Source of the DNA: Stenotrophomonas sp. PS02289
GTDB lineage: Bacteria; Pseudomonadota; Gammaproteobacteria; Xanthomonadales; Xanthomonadaceae
Reading direction: 5' to 3'
Assembly (NCBI RefSeq): GCF_029960115.1
Contig: NZ_JASCOZ010000020.1
Location: 1 to 43,852, forward strand
DNA: 43,852 nucleotides
Made by a program: the position numbers and the translations under genes. Below the pieces are notes generated by a model that was not told the origin of the DNA, did not search any database, and saw nothing but the letters and a program-made list of their open reading frames with translations. This document shows positions 35,048-42,878 of the stretch, piece after piece (position 1 is the stretch's first letter; every line of letters starts with the position of its first letter).

Positions 35048-35120
35048 CGGGGAGCCCGGCCATTGGCGGATGACCGGGTTTGTTGCGCTCAACGCGTGTT
35101 GCTTGCGAAAACGGACAGAC

Positions 35121-36554
35121 TTACTCGCCCGGGCCACCCGGGCCAGCCGCCGACGGCTGGGCCACGGCCAGCGCCAGGCTGTTGGCCTGCAGGTTGCCGG
35201 TACCGGCAGCGACGTTCACACCGATGTTGCCGCTGGCACCGCGGAACGCATCACCGGAGAGCGAGGCGTTGTTTTCGGCGCGTTCGACCACCCAGCGGGT
35301 GGTGGCAACGGTGCCGCTCAGGCTGGCACGCAGATCGGCATAGCCGACTTCGCCGAAGGCCAGCACGCCTTCTTCTTCGGTGTCGAAGCCGAAGCCACCG
35401 ACGCCTTCCCGGTTCGGGTTCTGCACCGCGCCCTGGGTTTCGTTGTCGAAGTCGATATGGCCGGTCGAGTTGCCGCCCGAGTGCGAACCGCCGGTCCAGC
35501 TGTCGGCATACAGGTTGGACGACTGGTAGGCGTTGCCGGTGCCGCGATAGCCACCGACACCGATGGCGGCGGTGCCGCCGCGCACCGTACCACGCAGGGT
35601 GACTTCGGTGGTGTCCTGCATGCGCTTGACGTAGCCTTCGTTGCTGACGCTGTTGCCTTCGGAGATCTGCTTGGAGGCAATGCTGGCCGTGGCCATGCGG
35701 GCCGTCGATACCGAAGCGGCGAGCGCGTTCTTCTGCTCGTTGTTGTTGCCGGCTGCGCTGTTGACACCGATGTTGCCGGTGGCACCGCGGAAGGCATTGC
35801 CGCTCAGGCTGGAGTTGTTGACCACGCCATCATTCCAGGTGCTGTTGCCGGCACCGTACTGGTCGACATACACCTGGGCATCGGACATGCCGAAGGTGAA
35901 CGAGGCATCGGCGGCCGACAGTGCAGCAGCGTTGTCCTGAGCGTTGTTGTCGCCGGCAGCGGTGTTGAAGCCGAGGTTGCCGGAGGCATTCTGGGCCACG
36001 TTCTCGCTGATCGACGAGTTGTTCTCGAGGAGCTCGTTTTCACCTTCGTTGTTCATCACCGACTGACGGTTGTCGATGATGGCGATGGCGGCGGAGTTGA
36101 CCTCCAGGTCACCGGAGACGGTCGGACGACCACGGAACTTCACATCAGCGCCGACCTGCAGATCGGACTCCAGGTTCACATCCACGCCGTGGTTGTTCTT
36201 TTCCTGACGCTCGTCAGCCTGGATGTTGCTGTGCTTCTGCACGTTCTCGTTCACCGTCACGTTGCGGGTGTGGTTCACGCTGCGGGTGTCGGTGCTGGTG
36301 TTGCTGCTGGTGTTGGTGGTGCTGGTGTTGCGGATCTTGGTCCGCGAATCCCAGTCGTTGCGGATGTTGGTATCGATGTTGGTATCGATATCGGTATCGA
36401 TGTTGGTGTCGATATCGGTATGGATGTCAGTGTCGATGTGGGTATCGATACGGGTATCGATATCCGGTCCATTGTGGCGGGGGTTTGCGGCTACCGACGC
36501 AGAAGCAACGGCGATGGCCAGCGCCAGTACGGTCCTTTTCATGGTGGTATTCAT
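35121..36554 (-). CDS. FapC-like repeat protein, probable main amyloid subunit
   Basis: 477-aa secreted protein, acidic and rich in Asn, Ser, Thr, Gly and Ala. A signal peptide ends near residue 24 (ASASVAA). Residues 31-66 are a tandem array of about nine four-residue units based on (D/N)IDT. An Asn/Thr/Ser-rich stretch follows to about 165. Three clear 38-residue repeats lie at about 179-215, 246-283 and 427-464 (core GNIGVN-x-AAG-xx-N-x-Q-x-N), and a degenerate fourth lies near 312-353 (AAIGVGGYRGTGNAYQ). Long unlike linkers separate them. Three repeats with variable linkers are the layout of Pseudomonas FapC, the main fibre subunit; the N-terminal array and fourth copy are unusual, and no C-terminal CxxC is present. 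ATG 36554 has GAGGG four bases upstream; GTG 36602 overlaps the upstream stop. Confidence 0.7.
   Translation of the reverse strand: MNTTMKRTVLALAIAVASASVAANPRHNGPDIDTRIDTHIDTDIHTDIDTNIDTDIDTNIDTNIRNDWDSRTKIRNTSTTNTSSNTSTDTRSVNHTRNVTVNENVQKHSNIQADERQEKNNHGVDVNLESDLQVGADVKFRGRPTVSGDLEVNSAAIAIIDNRQSVMNNEGENELLENNSSISENVAQNASGNLGFNTAAGDNNAQDNAAALSAADASFTFGMSDAQVYVDQYGAGNSTWNDGVVNNSSLSGNAFRGATGNIGVNSAAGNNNEQKNALAASVSTARMATASIASKQISEGNSVSNEGYVKRMQDTTEVTLRGTVRGGTAAIGVGGYRGTGNAYQSSNLYADSWTGGSHSGGNSTGHIDFDNETQGAVQNPNREGVGGFGFDTEEEGVLAFGEVGYADLRASLSGTVATTRWVVERAENNASLSGDAFRGASGNIGVNVAAGTGNLQANSLALAVAQPSAAGPGGPGE
36357..36464 (-). repeat. 12-bp tandem repeat encoding (D/N)IDT units
   Basis: Nine consecutive 12-bp units, eight well preserved and the last degenerate, built on GATATCGATACC or AACATCGATACC. 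They encode residues 31-66 of the FapC-like protein. Because units are whole multiples of three codons, copy number could change by slippage without a frameshift. Confidence 0.9.
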
Positions 36555-36598
36555 GTTGCCCTCTCTCTCATCACGGACTATCGGGTGGGTGGAACGAT

Positions 36599-37228
36599 TC
36601 ACGGGGTGGACTGCACGGAGATGCCAAGCTGGTTGGCGGTGACATTGCCCGAGCCCGCGATCTGATTGAGTTGCAGAACACCGTCAAAACCCCGCAGCGC
36701 CGAGTCCTCCACTGCGACGCTGCGGGTACCAGCCGCTTTGCGGCTGTTGGCGAGGTCCTGCCCCCCTGCTGACGCGAGTGCCCCCGAAGCCGCGAGGGCC
36801 TCGTCGTCGGACTCGCGTATGCCCTGTTGCGCCAGCGTGGCAGTGACGACGTTGACCGTCGCATTGCCGATGCCGCTGGCCTGATTGATCATGGCGACAC
36901 CGGTGGCTCCATTCAGAGCCTGGCCGCCGATGCTGGCGCTGGCGTCCAGCGGCCCCGCACTGACACGGTTGCCGGACTGACGCTGACGTACATCGATATC
37001 GGTGGTGGCGATTTCGCCGCTGGCCATGCCGAGCAGGTTGGCCTGCTGGTTGAGGTCGCCAGCCACCATGTTCACAGTGATCGCACCGTCGGCGTTGCGC
37101 AGTGCGCTGCCGTCCATGCGGGTGTGGTTGAGATAGCTCAACATGGCACCGTAGTCGTCGGCCTGCTGTGCGGCGACCGACAGTGGCAGCAGCGCGGCCA
37201 CGACAAGGCAGGAAATCCAGCGCTTCAT
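36599..37228 (-). CDS. FapB-like three-repeat protein, probable amyloid nucleator
   Basis: 209-aa secreted protein. A signal peptide (ISCLVVAALLPLSVAAQ) is followed by three repeats at about 38-69, 97-132 and 172-205. The cores are GAITVNMVAGDLNQQAN, GVAMINQASGIGNATVN and GVLQLNQIAGSGNVTAN, joined by unlike linkers of about 28 and 40 residues. The third repeat ends the protein. The core is the same N-x-x-AG-xx-N-xxx-N pattern as in the larger protein downstream. This is the layout of FapB, the minor subunit thought to nucleate FapC fibres, and the length is close. The start overlaps the FapA-like stop as ATGA (37225-37228), so the two are coupled. Confidence 0.68.
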   Translation of the reverse strand: MKRWISCLVVAALLPLSVAAQQADDYGAMLSYLNHTRMDGSALRNADGAITVNMVAGDLNQQANLLGMASGEIATTDIDVRQRQSGNRVSAGPLDASASIGGQALNGATGVAMINQASGIGNATVNVVTATLAQQGIRESDDEALAASGALASAGGQDLANSRKAAGTRSVAVEDSALRGFDGVLQLNQIAGSGNVTANQLGISVQSTP

Positions 37229-37764
37229 TTGCCGGGCCCACCTGCAGGCTGCCCGCCCAGCGGGAACTGTGAAAGCGCGCCGCGCACCGTATCGCCGATG
37301 CCGCGGGTGGCGTTGCCGACCGCGCCCATCGGCGCGCTCATGCTCTGGGTCAGGCCGCTGCCCGACAGCACGCCGTTCTGCGTGACCTTGCCCAGGGTGG
37401 CATTGACCGTGCCGCCGGTGACCCGCTCGACCGTGGTCTGCTGATGGCCGCTCGCACCCACGCCAGTGTTGGAGCCCATCGAGGCGAAATCATCGTCGCC
37501 CAGTTCATCCATGCCGGTGGAGGTGCCCAGCGCGGCAGACACCTCGCGGTTCGGCGACGGGTCTGCGATCAGCGCGATGCCCGGCGGTGCGGGGCGATAG
37601 GCCGTACGTGCGGAGACATCACGCAGCAGCACCATTTCACCTGGCTGCGCCTTGACCCCCGTGCGTGCGCCAGAGGCGTACGCGGCGGTCGGCAGCAGCA
37701 TCATCAGGGCAACCAGCCCAATGACGGTGCGTGCGAATCTGCTGTCTACGGCAACGCTGTCCAT
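37225..37764 (-). CDS. FapA-like small exported protein, first gene of the operon
   Basis: 179-aa protein with a signal peptide (TVIGLVALMMLLPTAAYAS) and no recognised domain. The mature part holds GEMVLLRDVSARTAYRPAPPG, an acidic MDELGDDDF patch and a Gly/Thr/Asn-rich C-terminal third that ends GGQPAGGPGK. A GGGAG ribosome site lies six to ten bases before the ATG. It is the first gene behind a sigma-54 promoter. By position and size it matches FapA, a periplasmic protein that affects FapB/FapC balance in Pseudomonas. Sequence similarity is too faint to prove this by eye. Confidence 0.55.
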   Translation of the reverse strand: MDSVAVDSRFARTVIGLVALMMLLPTAAYASGARTGVKAQPGEMVLLRDVSARTAYRPAPPGIALIADPSPNREVSAALGTSTGMDELGDDDFASMGSNTGVGASGHQQTTVERVTGGTVNATLGKVTQNGVLSGSGLTQSMSAPMGAVGNATRGIGDTVRGALSQFPLGGQPAGGPGK

Positions 37765-37796
37765 CGCGATCTCCCGAAATCATGCGGGAGAGGTAG

Positions 37797-37813
37797 AGCA
37801 GCATTCGTGCCAA
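37797..37813 (-). promoter_or_regulatory. Sigma-54 (-24/-12) promoter of the Fap-like operon
   Basis: On the minus strand TTGGCACGAATGCTGCT has the invariant GG and GC ten bases apart and matches YTGGCACGRNNNTTGCW at all but one defined position (C for T in TTGC). The predicted start of transcription is about 37786, leaving a 22-nt leader with a ribosome site before the FapA-like ATG at 37764. Confidence 0.85.
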
Positions 37814-37872
37814 CTCCGGAAAGCCCGTCGCGACAGGCGATTGGCGTATTCGAGGAGCGGTCAGCGCAACAG

Positions 37873-38001
37873 GGGTGTTACACCCGACCCCTTCTTCACG
37901 ACGGCTGAACACGCGCGTGCAGGATGCGCAGGCCTTGATAACAACGGTTTAACGCCGGGTGTATCACCGCCGTTACACCCGGCGATACACCCGTTACACC
38001 C
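37873..38001. promoter_or_regulatory. Cluster of TACACCC/GGGTGTA motifs, probable activator sites
   Basis: GGGTGTTACACCC (37873-37885) is a perfect 13-bp palindrome. GGGTGTATCACC (37957-37968), TACACCC (37974-37980), TACACCC (37986-37992) and TACACCC (37995-38001) follow. They lie about 90 and 170-215 bp upstream of the predicted sigma-54 start, where enhancer-binding proteins usually bind. Two of them also pair as a 10-bp inverted repeat (37954-37963 and 37974-37983), which might aid termination of the symporter gene. Confidence 0.65.
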
Positions 38002-38006
38002 CGCAG

Positions 38007-39344
38007 TCAGCTGCCGGAGCGAGGCTCGGCTGCCGCTTCGTCCACACCCACGTTGGTGGCGGGATTGTTGTAGACCTGCTGATCCAGCAGCCCGGTTTCC
38101 TTGGCCACCAGCACCGGCACCAGCATCTGGCCGGTCACATTGGTCATCGTGCGCATCATGTCGAGGATGCGGTCGATCGCATACAGATAGCCAATGGTTT
38201 CCAGCGGCAGGTTGGCCGCGCTGAGTACCACGGTGGCCATCACCACGGCGGTACCCGGAACGCCCGCCGTGCCGAAGCTGCCGAGCACCGAAGCAATCAG
38301 CACCACCACGTACTGTTCCGGCGTCAATGGCACGCCGGTGTACTGGGCAATGAACACCGCACACAGCGCGGGATAGATCGCGCCACACCCGTCCATCTTG
38401 ATGCTGGCACCCAGCGGCACCGCGAACGAGGCATAGTCCTTGTTCACCCCGAGATTGTGGGTGATCGAGCGCATCGCGACCGGCATGGCGGCGAAGCTGG
38501 ACGAGCTGACAAATGCAACCTGCATGCCCGGCGATGCGCCACGGAAGAACTTCAGCGGATTGAGCCCATGTGCCAGCAGCAGGCTGCCGTACACCACCAC
38601 GATATGCAGCGCACAGGCGATGTACAGCGCCAGCACGAAGTTACCCAGCGGCAGCAGCTTCTCGAAGCCATAGCTGCCCACCAGCCCGGCGATCAGGCCG
38701 AAGGTGCCCAGCGGGGTGACCTCAAGCACGAAGCGCGTGATCTGGATCATGATCTCGCTCATCTGCCCGGTCAGCTTGCGTGCCTCGGCAACCTTGTCAC
38801 CGAGCTTGACCATGGCAAACCCGATCAGCCCGGCGAAGAAGATCACCGGCAGGATCGAACCGCGGCCGGCCGCGAGCACGGTTTCGCCCGCCGCATTGAC
38901 CCGGGTACCGATCCCGCTCAAGGCGTAGAACACATTGGACGGGACCACGTCCATGATCACCTTGACCACGCTGGGCACCTCGCGCGGGGTGTAGCCGTGG
39001 TCCATGCTCAGGCTGAGATTGCCGGTGCCGGGCTGCATGATCGTGCCCACCGCCAGGCCCACGCACACCGCCAGCGCGGCGGTGACGATAAACCACAGGA
39101 AGGTGCGCCCGCCCAGTGCCGCCACGGACTTCTGTCCGTGCAGCGAGGAGATCGCGTTGATGACCGCGAAGAACACCAGCGGCACCGCGATCATCTTGAT
39201 CAGGGTGACGTACAGGTCGCCCAGCGGGCCGAACCAGGTTTCAGCGGCCGGGCCGAGCAGCCAGCCGGCCAGCGCACCCAGCACGAAGCCGCCAAGGACG
39301 CGTTGCCAGAACGGGATCCGCAGCCAGGCAGAGACCAGCGACAT
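38007..39344 (-). CDS. Dicarboxylate/amino acid:cation symporter (DAACS family)
   Basis: 445-aa inner-membrane transporter of the GltP/DctA family with about eight helices and two hairpin loops. Family marks are the serine-rich hairpin VSSSSFAAMPVAM, the helix-7 region KMDGCGAIYPALCAVFIAQ, and the GTAGVPGTAVVM hairpin with DRILDMMRTMTNVTGQ. These bind cation and substrate. The MDGCGA and DRILDMMRT details leave both C4-dicarboxylates and glutamate/aspartate possible, so no gene name is given. ATGs exist at 39350 and 39344; GGA is six bases before the second, which is preferred. Its 3' side borders the Fap-like control region. Confidence 0.92.
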   Translation of the reverse strand: MSLVSAWLRIPFWQRVLGGFVLGALAGWLLGPAAETWFGPLGDLYVTLIKMIAVPLVFFAVINAISSLHGQKSVAALGGRTFLWFIVTAALAVCVGLAVGTIMQPGTGNLSLSMDHGYTPREVPSVVKVIMDVVPSNVFYALSGIGTRVNAAGETVLAAGRGSILPVIFFAGLIGFAMVKLGDKVAEARKLTGQMSEIMIQITRFVLEVTPLGTFGLIAGLVGSYGFEKLLPLGNFVLALYIACALHIVVVYGSLLLAHGLNPLKFFRGASPGMQVAFVSSSSFAAMPVAMRSITHNLGVNKDYASFAVPLGASIKMDGCGAIYPALCAVFIAQYTGVPLTPEQYVVVLIASVLGSFGTAGVPGTAVVMATVVLSAANLPLETIGYLYAIDRILDMMRTMTNVTGQMLVPVLVAKETGLLDQQVYNNPATNVGVDEAAAEPRSGS

Positions 39345-39455
39345 GAGCATTCCAGGGGAGAGTGATACAGCCCGTCACAGTAGCTGAACCCGCCCCCGGG
39401 AACGAGGTACCGCAGGGGGAATCAGCGTGTCATCGGCGTGCCTTTCTCGGTTCTG

Positions 39456-39461
39456 CATAAT
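39456..39461 (+). promoter_or_regulatory. Possible -10 box of the alkaline phosphatase gene
   Basis: CATAAT is a five-of-six match to the -10 hexamer and is preceded by TG. It would start transcription near 39468, just before the coding region. No convincing -35 or Pho box is seen. Confidence 0.3.
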
Positions 39462-39494
39462 GAACGTCCGTTTCACATCGAGATGACTGCGTTC

Positions 39495-41198
39495 ATGTCC
39501 CGCTTCACGCCCCTGGTCGCCGCCCTGGCCACCACCCTGCTGGCCGGCTGCGCCAGCACCGCGCCCTCCTCTTCCGCCCCCGCTGCTGCCGTGCAGGTCC
39601 AGGTGCCCGTGGTGGCCCACCCGGCCGGCGAAACCCCGCAGTGGTGGTACCGCAATGGTGCGTCCCAGGCCGCCAGCCACGGGGCCATGGCCGGCAAGGC
39701 GAAGAACGTGATCCTGTTCCTGGGCGATGGCATGAGCCTGACCACGGTGGCCGCCGCGCGCATCTTCGAGGGCCAGCGCAAGGGCAGCTCGGGTGAAGAA
39801 AACCTGCTGTCGTGGGAGCGCTTCCCGGCCACGGCGTTCAGCAAGACGTACAACACCGATTCACAGACGCCCGATTCTGCCGGCACCATGACCGCGATCA
39901 CCACCGGCGTGAAGACCCACATGGGGGCCATCGGCGTGAGCGCCGGCACCCGCAGCGACTGCGCCGACAGCCTGAACAAGGGGCTGCTGACCTGGTTGCA
40001 GCTGGCCGACAGCGCCGGCATGGCCACCGGCATGGTGTCCACCGCGCGCCTGACCCACGCCACCCCGGCGGCCACCTATGCGCATTCCCCGGAACGCAAC
40101 TGGGAAAACGACACCGACCTGAGCGAGGCCGCCAAGGCCGCCGGCTGCCAGGACATCGCCCAGCAGCTGCTGTCGACCTCGCGCTACGGGCGTGGCCCGC
40201 TGGTCGCACTGGGCGGCGGTCGCGCGCAGTTCACCACCATTGAAGAAACCGACCCGGAGTACGACGACAAGGTTGGCCTGCGCCTGGACGGCCGCAGCCT
40301 GGTCAACGAATGGAAGCAGGCCCACCCGCAGGGTGCCTACGTGTGGAATGCCGAGCAGTTGAAGGCGGCCGCCAACGCACCGGCCCTGCTTGGCCTGTTC
40401 GAGCCGGACCACATGCGCTACGAGATCGAGCGCAAGGACGATCCGTCCGGTGAGCCCAGCCTGGCCGACCTGACCCGTGCGGCGATCGCCAACCTCTCCC
40501 GCCACAGCGAAGGCTATGTGCTGATGGTGGAAGGCGCGCGTATCGACCACGCCAACCACAGCGGCAATGCCTATCGCGCCCTGAGCGATACCGTGGCGAT
40601 GTCCGACGCGGTGCGTGCGGCGGTCGAGGCGACCTCGGATCAGGACACGCTGATCATCGTCACCGCCGACCATTCGCACACGCTGAACTTCGTCGGCTAC
40701 CCGGCGCGCGGCAACCCGATCCTGGGCAAGGTCAAGGACAAGGGCGGCGAAGACGGCGCGGGTGCGCTGGACCTGGCCCGCGACGGCACCGGCCTGCCCT
40801 ACACCACGCTCAGCTATGCCAACGGCCCGGGTTTCACCGGCCAGACCAACCAGCAGCCGGCGGGGCCGAAGACCTACCCGCACGGCCCGAGCAGCTTCGA
40901 CCCGGTCAAGGGCCGTCCCGACCTGACCCACGTCGACACCGAGCATCCGGATTACATGCAGGAAGCCCTGGTGCCGATGAAGAGCGAGAGCCATGGCGGC
41001 GAAGACGTGGGCATCTGGGCGCGTGGCCCCGGCAGCCAGGCGATCCGCGGCACGCTGGAGCAGAACACGATCTACCACATGATCGTGCAGGCCACCCCGC
41101 GCCTGCGCCAGCGCCTGTGCGACGCCGGCACCTGCGACGCACAGGGCGTGCCGGTGGAACTGCCCAACGGCAAGGCGTTCGAACGCAAGGCCGATTGA
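39495..41198 (+). CDS. Alkaline phosphatase, lipoprotein
   Basis: 567-aa envelope enzyme of the PhoA superfamily. The signal LVAALATTLLAGC gives a lipobox Cys near residue 18. Metal and catalytic sites are complete: VILFLGDGMSLTT (Asp), catalytic Ser128 in TPDSAGTMTAITTG, VEGARIDHANHSGN, VTADHSHTLN, and ESHGGEDVGIWARGP near the C-terminus. It should release phosphate from monoesters. It is longer than E. coli PhoA. The ATG at 39495 is chosen; an ATG at 39483 adds four residues, and neither has a strong ribosome site. A hairpin follows the stop. No phosphate-regulon gene is nearby. Confidence 0.92.
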   Translation: MSRFTPLVAALATTLLAGCASTAPSSSAPAAAVQVQVPVVAHPAGETPQWWYRNGASQAASHGAMAGKAKNVILFLGDGMSLTTVAAARIFEGQRKGSSGEENLLSWERFPATAFSKTYNTDSQTPDSAGTMTAITTGVKTHMGAIGVSAGTRSDCADSLNKGLLTWLQLADSAGMATGMVSTARLTHATPAATYAHSPERNWENDTDLSEAAKAAGCQDIAQQLLSTSRYGRGPLVALGGGRAQFTTIEETDPEYDDKVGLRLDGRSLVNEWKQAHPQGAYVWNAEQLKAAANAPALLGLFEPDHMRYEIERKDDPSGEPSLADLTRAAIANLSRHSEGYVLMVEGARIDHANHSGNAYRALSDTVAMSDAVRAAVEATSDQDTLIIVTADHSHTLNFVGYPARGNPILGKVKDKGGEDGAGALDLARDGTGLPYTTLSYANGPGFTGQTNQQPAGPKTYPHGPSSFDPVKGRPDLTHVDTEHPDYMQEALVPMKSESHGGEDVGIWARGPGSQAIRGTLEQNTIYHMIVQATPRLRQRLCDAGTCDAQGVPVELPNGKAFERKAD

Positions 41199-41205
41199 CC
41201 GTCCA

Positions 41206-41234
41206 TGCATCGCCACGTGGTCCGTGGCGATGCA
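41206..41234 (+). terminator. Hairpin after the alkaline phosphatase gene
   Basis: Perfect 12-bp stem TGCATCGCCACG/CGTGGCGATGCA with a five-base loop, eight bases after the stop. No T run follows, so it may work as a pause or mRNA end rather than a classic terminator. Confidence 0.55.
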
Positions 41235-41294
41235 TTCGATGTGAATGCACATTCTCCGATGGCGGCGGTCCACCAGACCGCCGATACTGCCTTG

Positions 41295-42581
41295 ATGAGC
41301 GCTGCCCTGCCCCCACCGCCCGATCTGCCGACCCCGGTACTGGTGGGCTTCAGTGGTGGGCTGGATTCCACCGTGCTGCTGCACTGGCTGGCGCAGTCGC
41401 CGGTACAGCGTGCCGCTGGCCTGCGCGCGGTGCACGTGCATCACGGCCTGCAGGACGGTGCCGATGCCTGGGCCGCGCACTGCGAAGCCATCTGCAGCGC
41501 ATGGGGGCTGCCGCTGAGCGTGGTCCGGGTCCAGGTCGCGCATGACAGTGGCCAGGGCCTGGAAGCCGCAGCGCGCACCGCACGCCGCGAGGCCTTCGCC
41601 CGGGTGCTGCATGAACATGAACATCTGGCCCTGGCCCATCACCGTGATGACCAGGCCGAAACCTTCCTGCTGCGCGCGCTGCGCGGCTCCGGCGTGGACG
41701 GTCTGGCCGCCATGCGCTCGCATGCGCCCTTCGCGTCCGGCTCGTTGTGGCGACCGCTGTTGCAGATCCCGCGCACGGACCTGCGCGCATACGCCTTGGC
41801 CAACGACCTGCTCTGGATCGAAGACCCCAGCAACAGCAGCGACGCGGCGGATCGCAACTTCCTGCGTCTGCATGTGATGCCCCTGCTGGCGCAGCGCTGG
41901 CCGCAGGTGGACGCCAGTTTCGCCCGCAGTGCCGACCTCGCCGGCCAGTCGCAGCGGCTGCTCGACGCCGCCGACCATGAAGCGCTGCGCCGCTGCGTGC
42001 TGTCGCCGGGCGTGCTCGACTGCAGCCGGCTGCTGCGACAACCGCGCGAACGTCGCGCGCGCCTGCTGCGCCAGTGGGTACGCAGCTGCGGTCAACCGCC
42101 CCTGCCGGCCGCCGGAATCAAGGCGATCGAGCAGGAACTGCTGCGCGCCGCCCACGATGCCGACGCCCAGTTCGCCTGGCAGGGCGCGCGCATCCGCCGT
42201 TGGCGCAACCAGCTGCATCTGTTGTCCGCCGCGCTGGCGTTGCCGTTGGACTGGAGCGTGCACTGGGAGGGACGCACGCCGCTGTCCCTGCCCGATGGCG
42301 GCGAACTGGTGCTGCTGGGACGCGACCGGCTGGATACCCCGGTGCAGGTCACCGCACGGCGCGGCGGCGAGCGCATCCAGTTGCCGGGCCGCCGCCATTC
42401 GCACGCACTGAAGGACCTGCTTCAGCACAGCGGGTTGCCGCCGTGGCAACGTCGCCAGCTGCCGCTGCTCTACGACGGCGGCACCCTGCTCGCGGCAGGC
42501 GACCGGGTCATCGCCGCGCCACTGCAGCAGTGGCTGGATGAACACAGTGCCCGCCTGCAGTGGACGCCGGGCGTGGCGTGA
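41295..42581 (+). CDS. tilS: tRNA(Ile)-lysidine synthase
   Basis: 428-aa cytoplasmic enzyme that converts C34 of the CAU-anticodon tRNA-Ile to lysidine, so that it reads AUA. The PP-loop SGGLDSTVLLHWL lies at about residues 20-32. HHGLQDGADAW, HHRDDQAETFLLRALRGSG and RPLL-x-IPR-x-DLRAYA follow in family order. A C-terminal domain (VTARRGGERIQLPG, LKDLLQHSGLPPWQRRQLPLL) recognises tRNA. The start at 41295 (MSAALPPPP) is chosen from the distance to the PP-loop, although the frame is open 90 bases upstream. This gene is normally essential. xseB and ispA follow on the same strand. Confidence 0.95.
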   Translation: MSAALPPPPDLPTPVLVGFSGGLDSTVLLHWLAQSPVQRAAGLRAVHVHHGLQDGADAWAAHCEAICSAWGLPLSVVRVQVAHDSGQGLEAAARTARREAFARVLHEHEHLALAHHRDDQAETFLLRALRGSGVDGLAAMRSHAPFASGSLWRPLLQIPRTDLRAYALANDLLWIEDPSNSSDAADRNFLRLHVMPLLAQRWPQVDASFARSADLAGQSQRLLDAADHEALRRCVLSPGVLDCSRLLRQPRERRARLLRQWVRSCGQPPLPAAGIKAIEQELLRAAHDADAQFAWQGARIRRWRNQLHLLSAALALPLDWSVHWEGRTPLSLPDGGELVLLGRDRLDTPVQVTARRGGERIQLPGRRHSHALKDLLQHSGLPPWQRRQLPLLYDGGTLLAAGDRVIAAPLQQWLDEHSARLQWTPGVA

Positions 42582-42617
42582 ATTGACCCCATCGGGCTGG
42601 CGCATCACACTTGCGGC

Positions 42618-42878
42618 ATGCCCAAGAAGTCCCCCACTGAAGCGTCCCCGGTCGCCCACTTCGAGCAGTCGCTGGAAGAACTCGAGCAACTGGTGGAAAA
42701 GATGGAAACCGGCGACCTGAGCCTGGAACAGTCACTCAGCGCCTACGAGCGTGGCGTGGGTCTGTACCGCCAGTGCCAGCAGGCGCTGGAGCAAGCCGAA
42801 CTGCGCGTGCGCCTGCTCAGCGACCCGGCGCGCCCGGAAACCGCCGAACCGTTCGACCCGCCCAGCCATGACGGCTGA
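42618..42878 (+). CDS. xseB: Exodeoxyribonuclease VII small subunit
   Basis: 86-aa cytoplasmic helical protein. The segment [32 protein letters not shown] (about residues 15-46, given by its ends) is the family signature, followed by an [16 protein letters not shown] helix. It joins XseA to form the exonuclease that degrades single-stranded DNA. The acidic Pro-rich end overlaps the ispA start by 11 bases, so the two are coupled. XseA is not in the window. Confidence 0.95.
   Translation: MPKKSPTEASPVAHFEQSLEELEQLVEKMETGDLSLEQSLSAYERGVGLYRQCQQALEQAELRVRLLSDPARPETAEPFDPPSHDG

Noticed and set aside
36357..36464. CRISPR array
   Set aside because: The repeats are 12 bp, contiguous without spacers and in frame with a secreted protein.
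37954..37983. Ordinary terminator of the symporter gene
   Set aside because: A 10-bp inverted repeat exists, but no T run follows on the transcribed strand, and the same motif recurs outside the stem. Activator sites explain more of the pattern, though a dual role is possible.
39861..42689. 942-residue minus-strand open frame across the phosphatase and tilS genes
   Set aside because: It spans two well-supported genes in antisense and has no recognisable motif.
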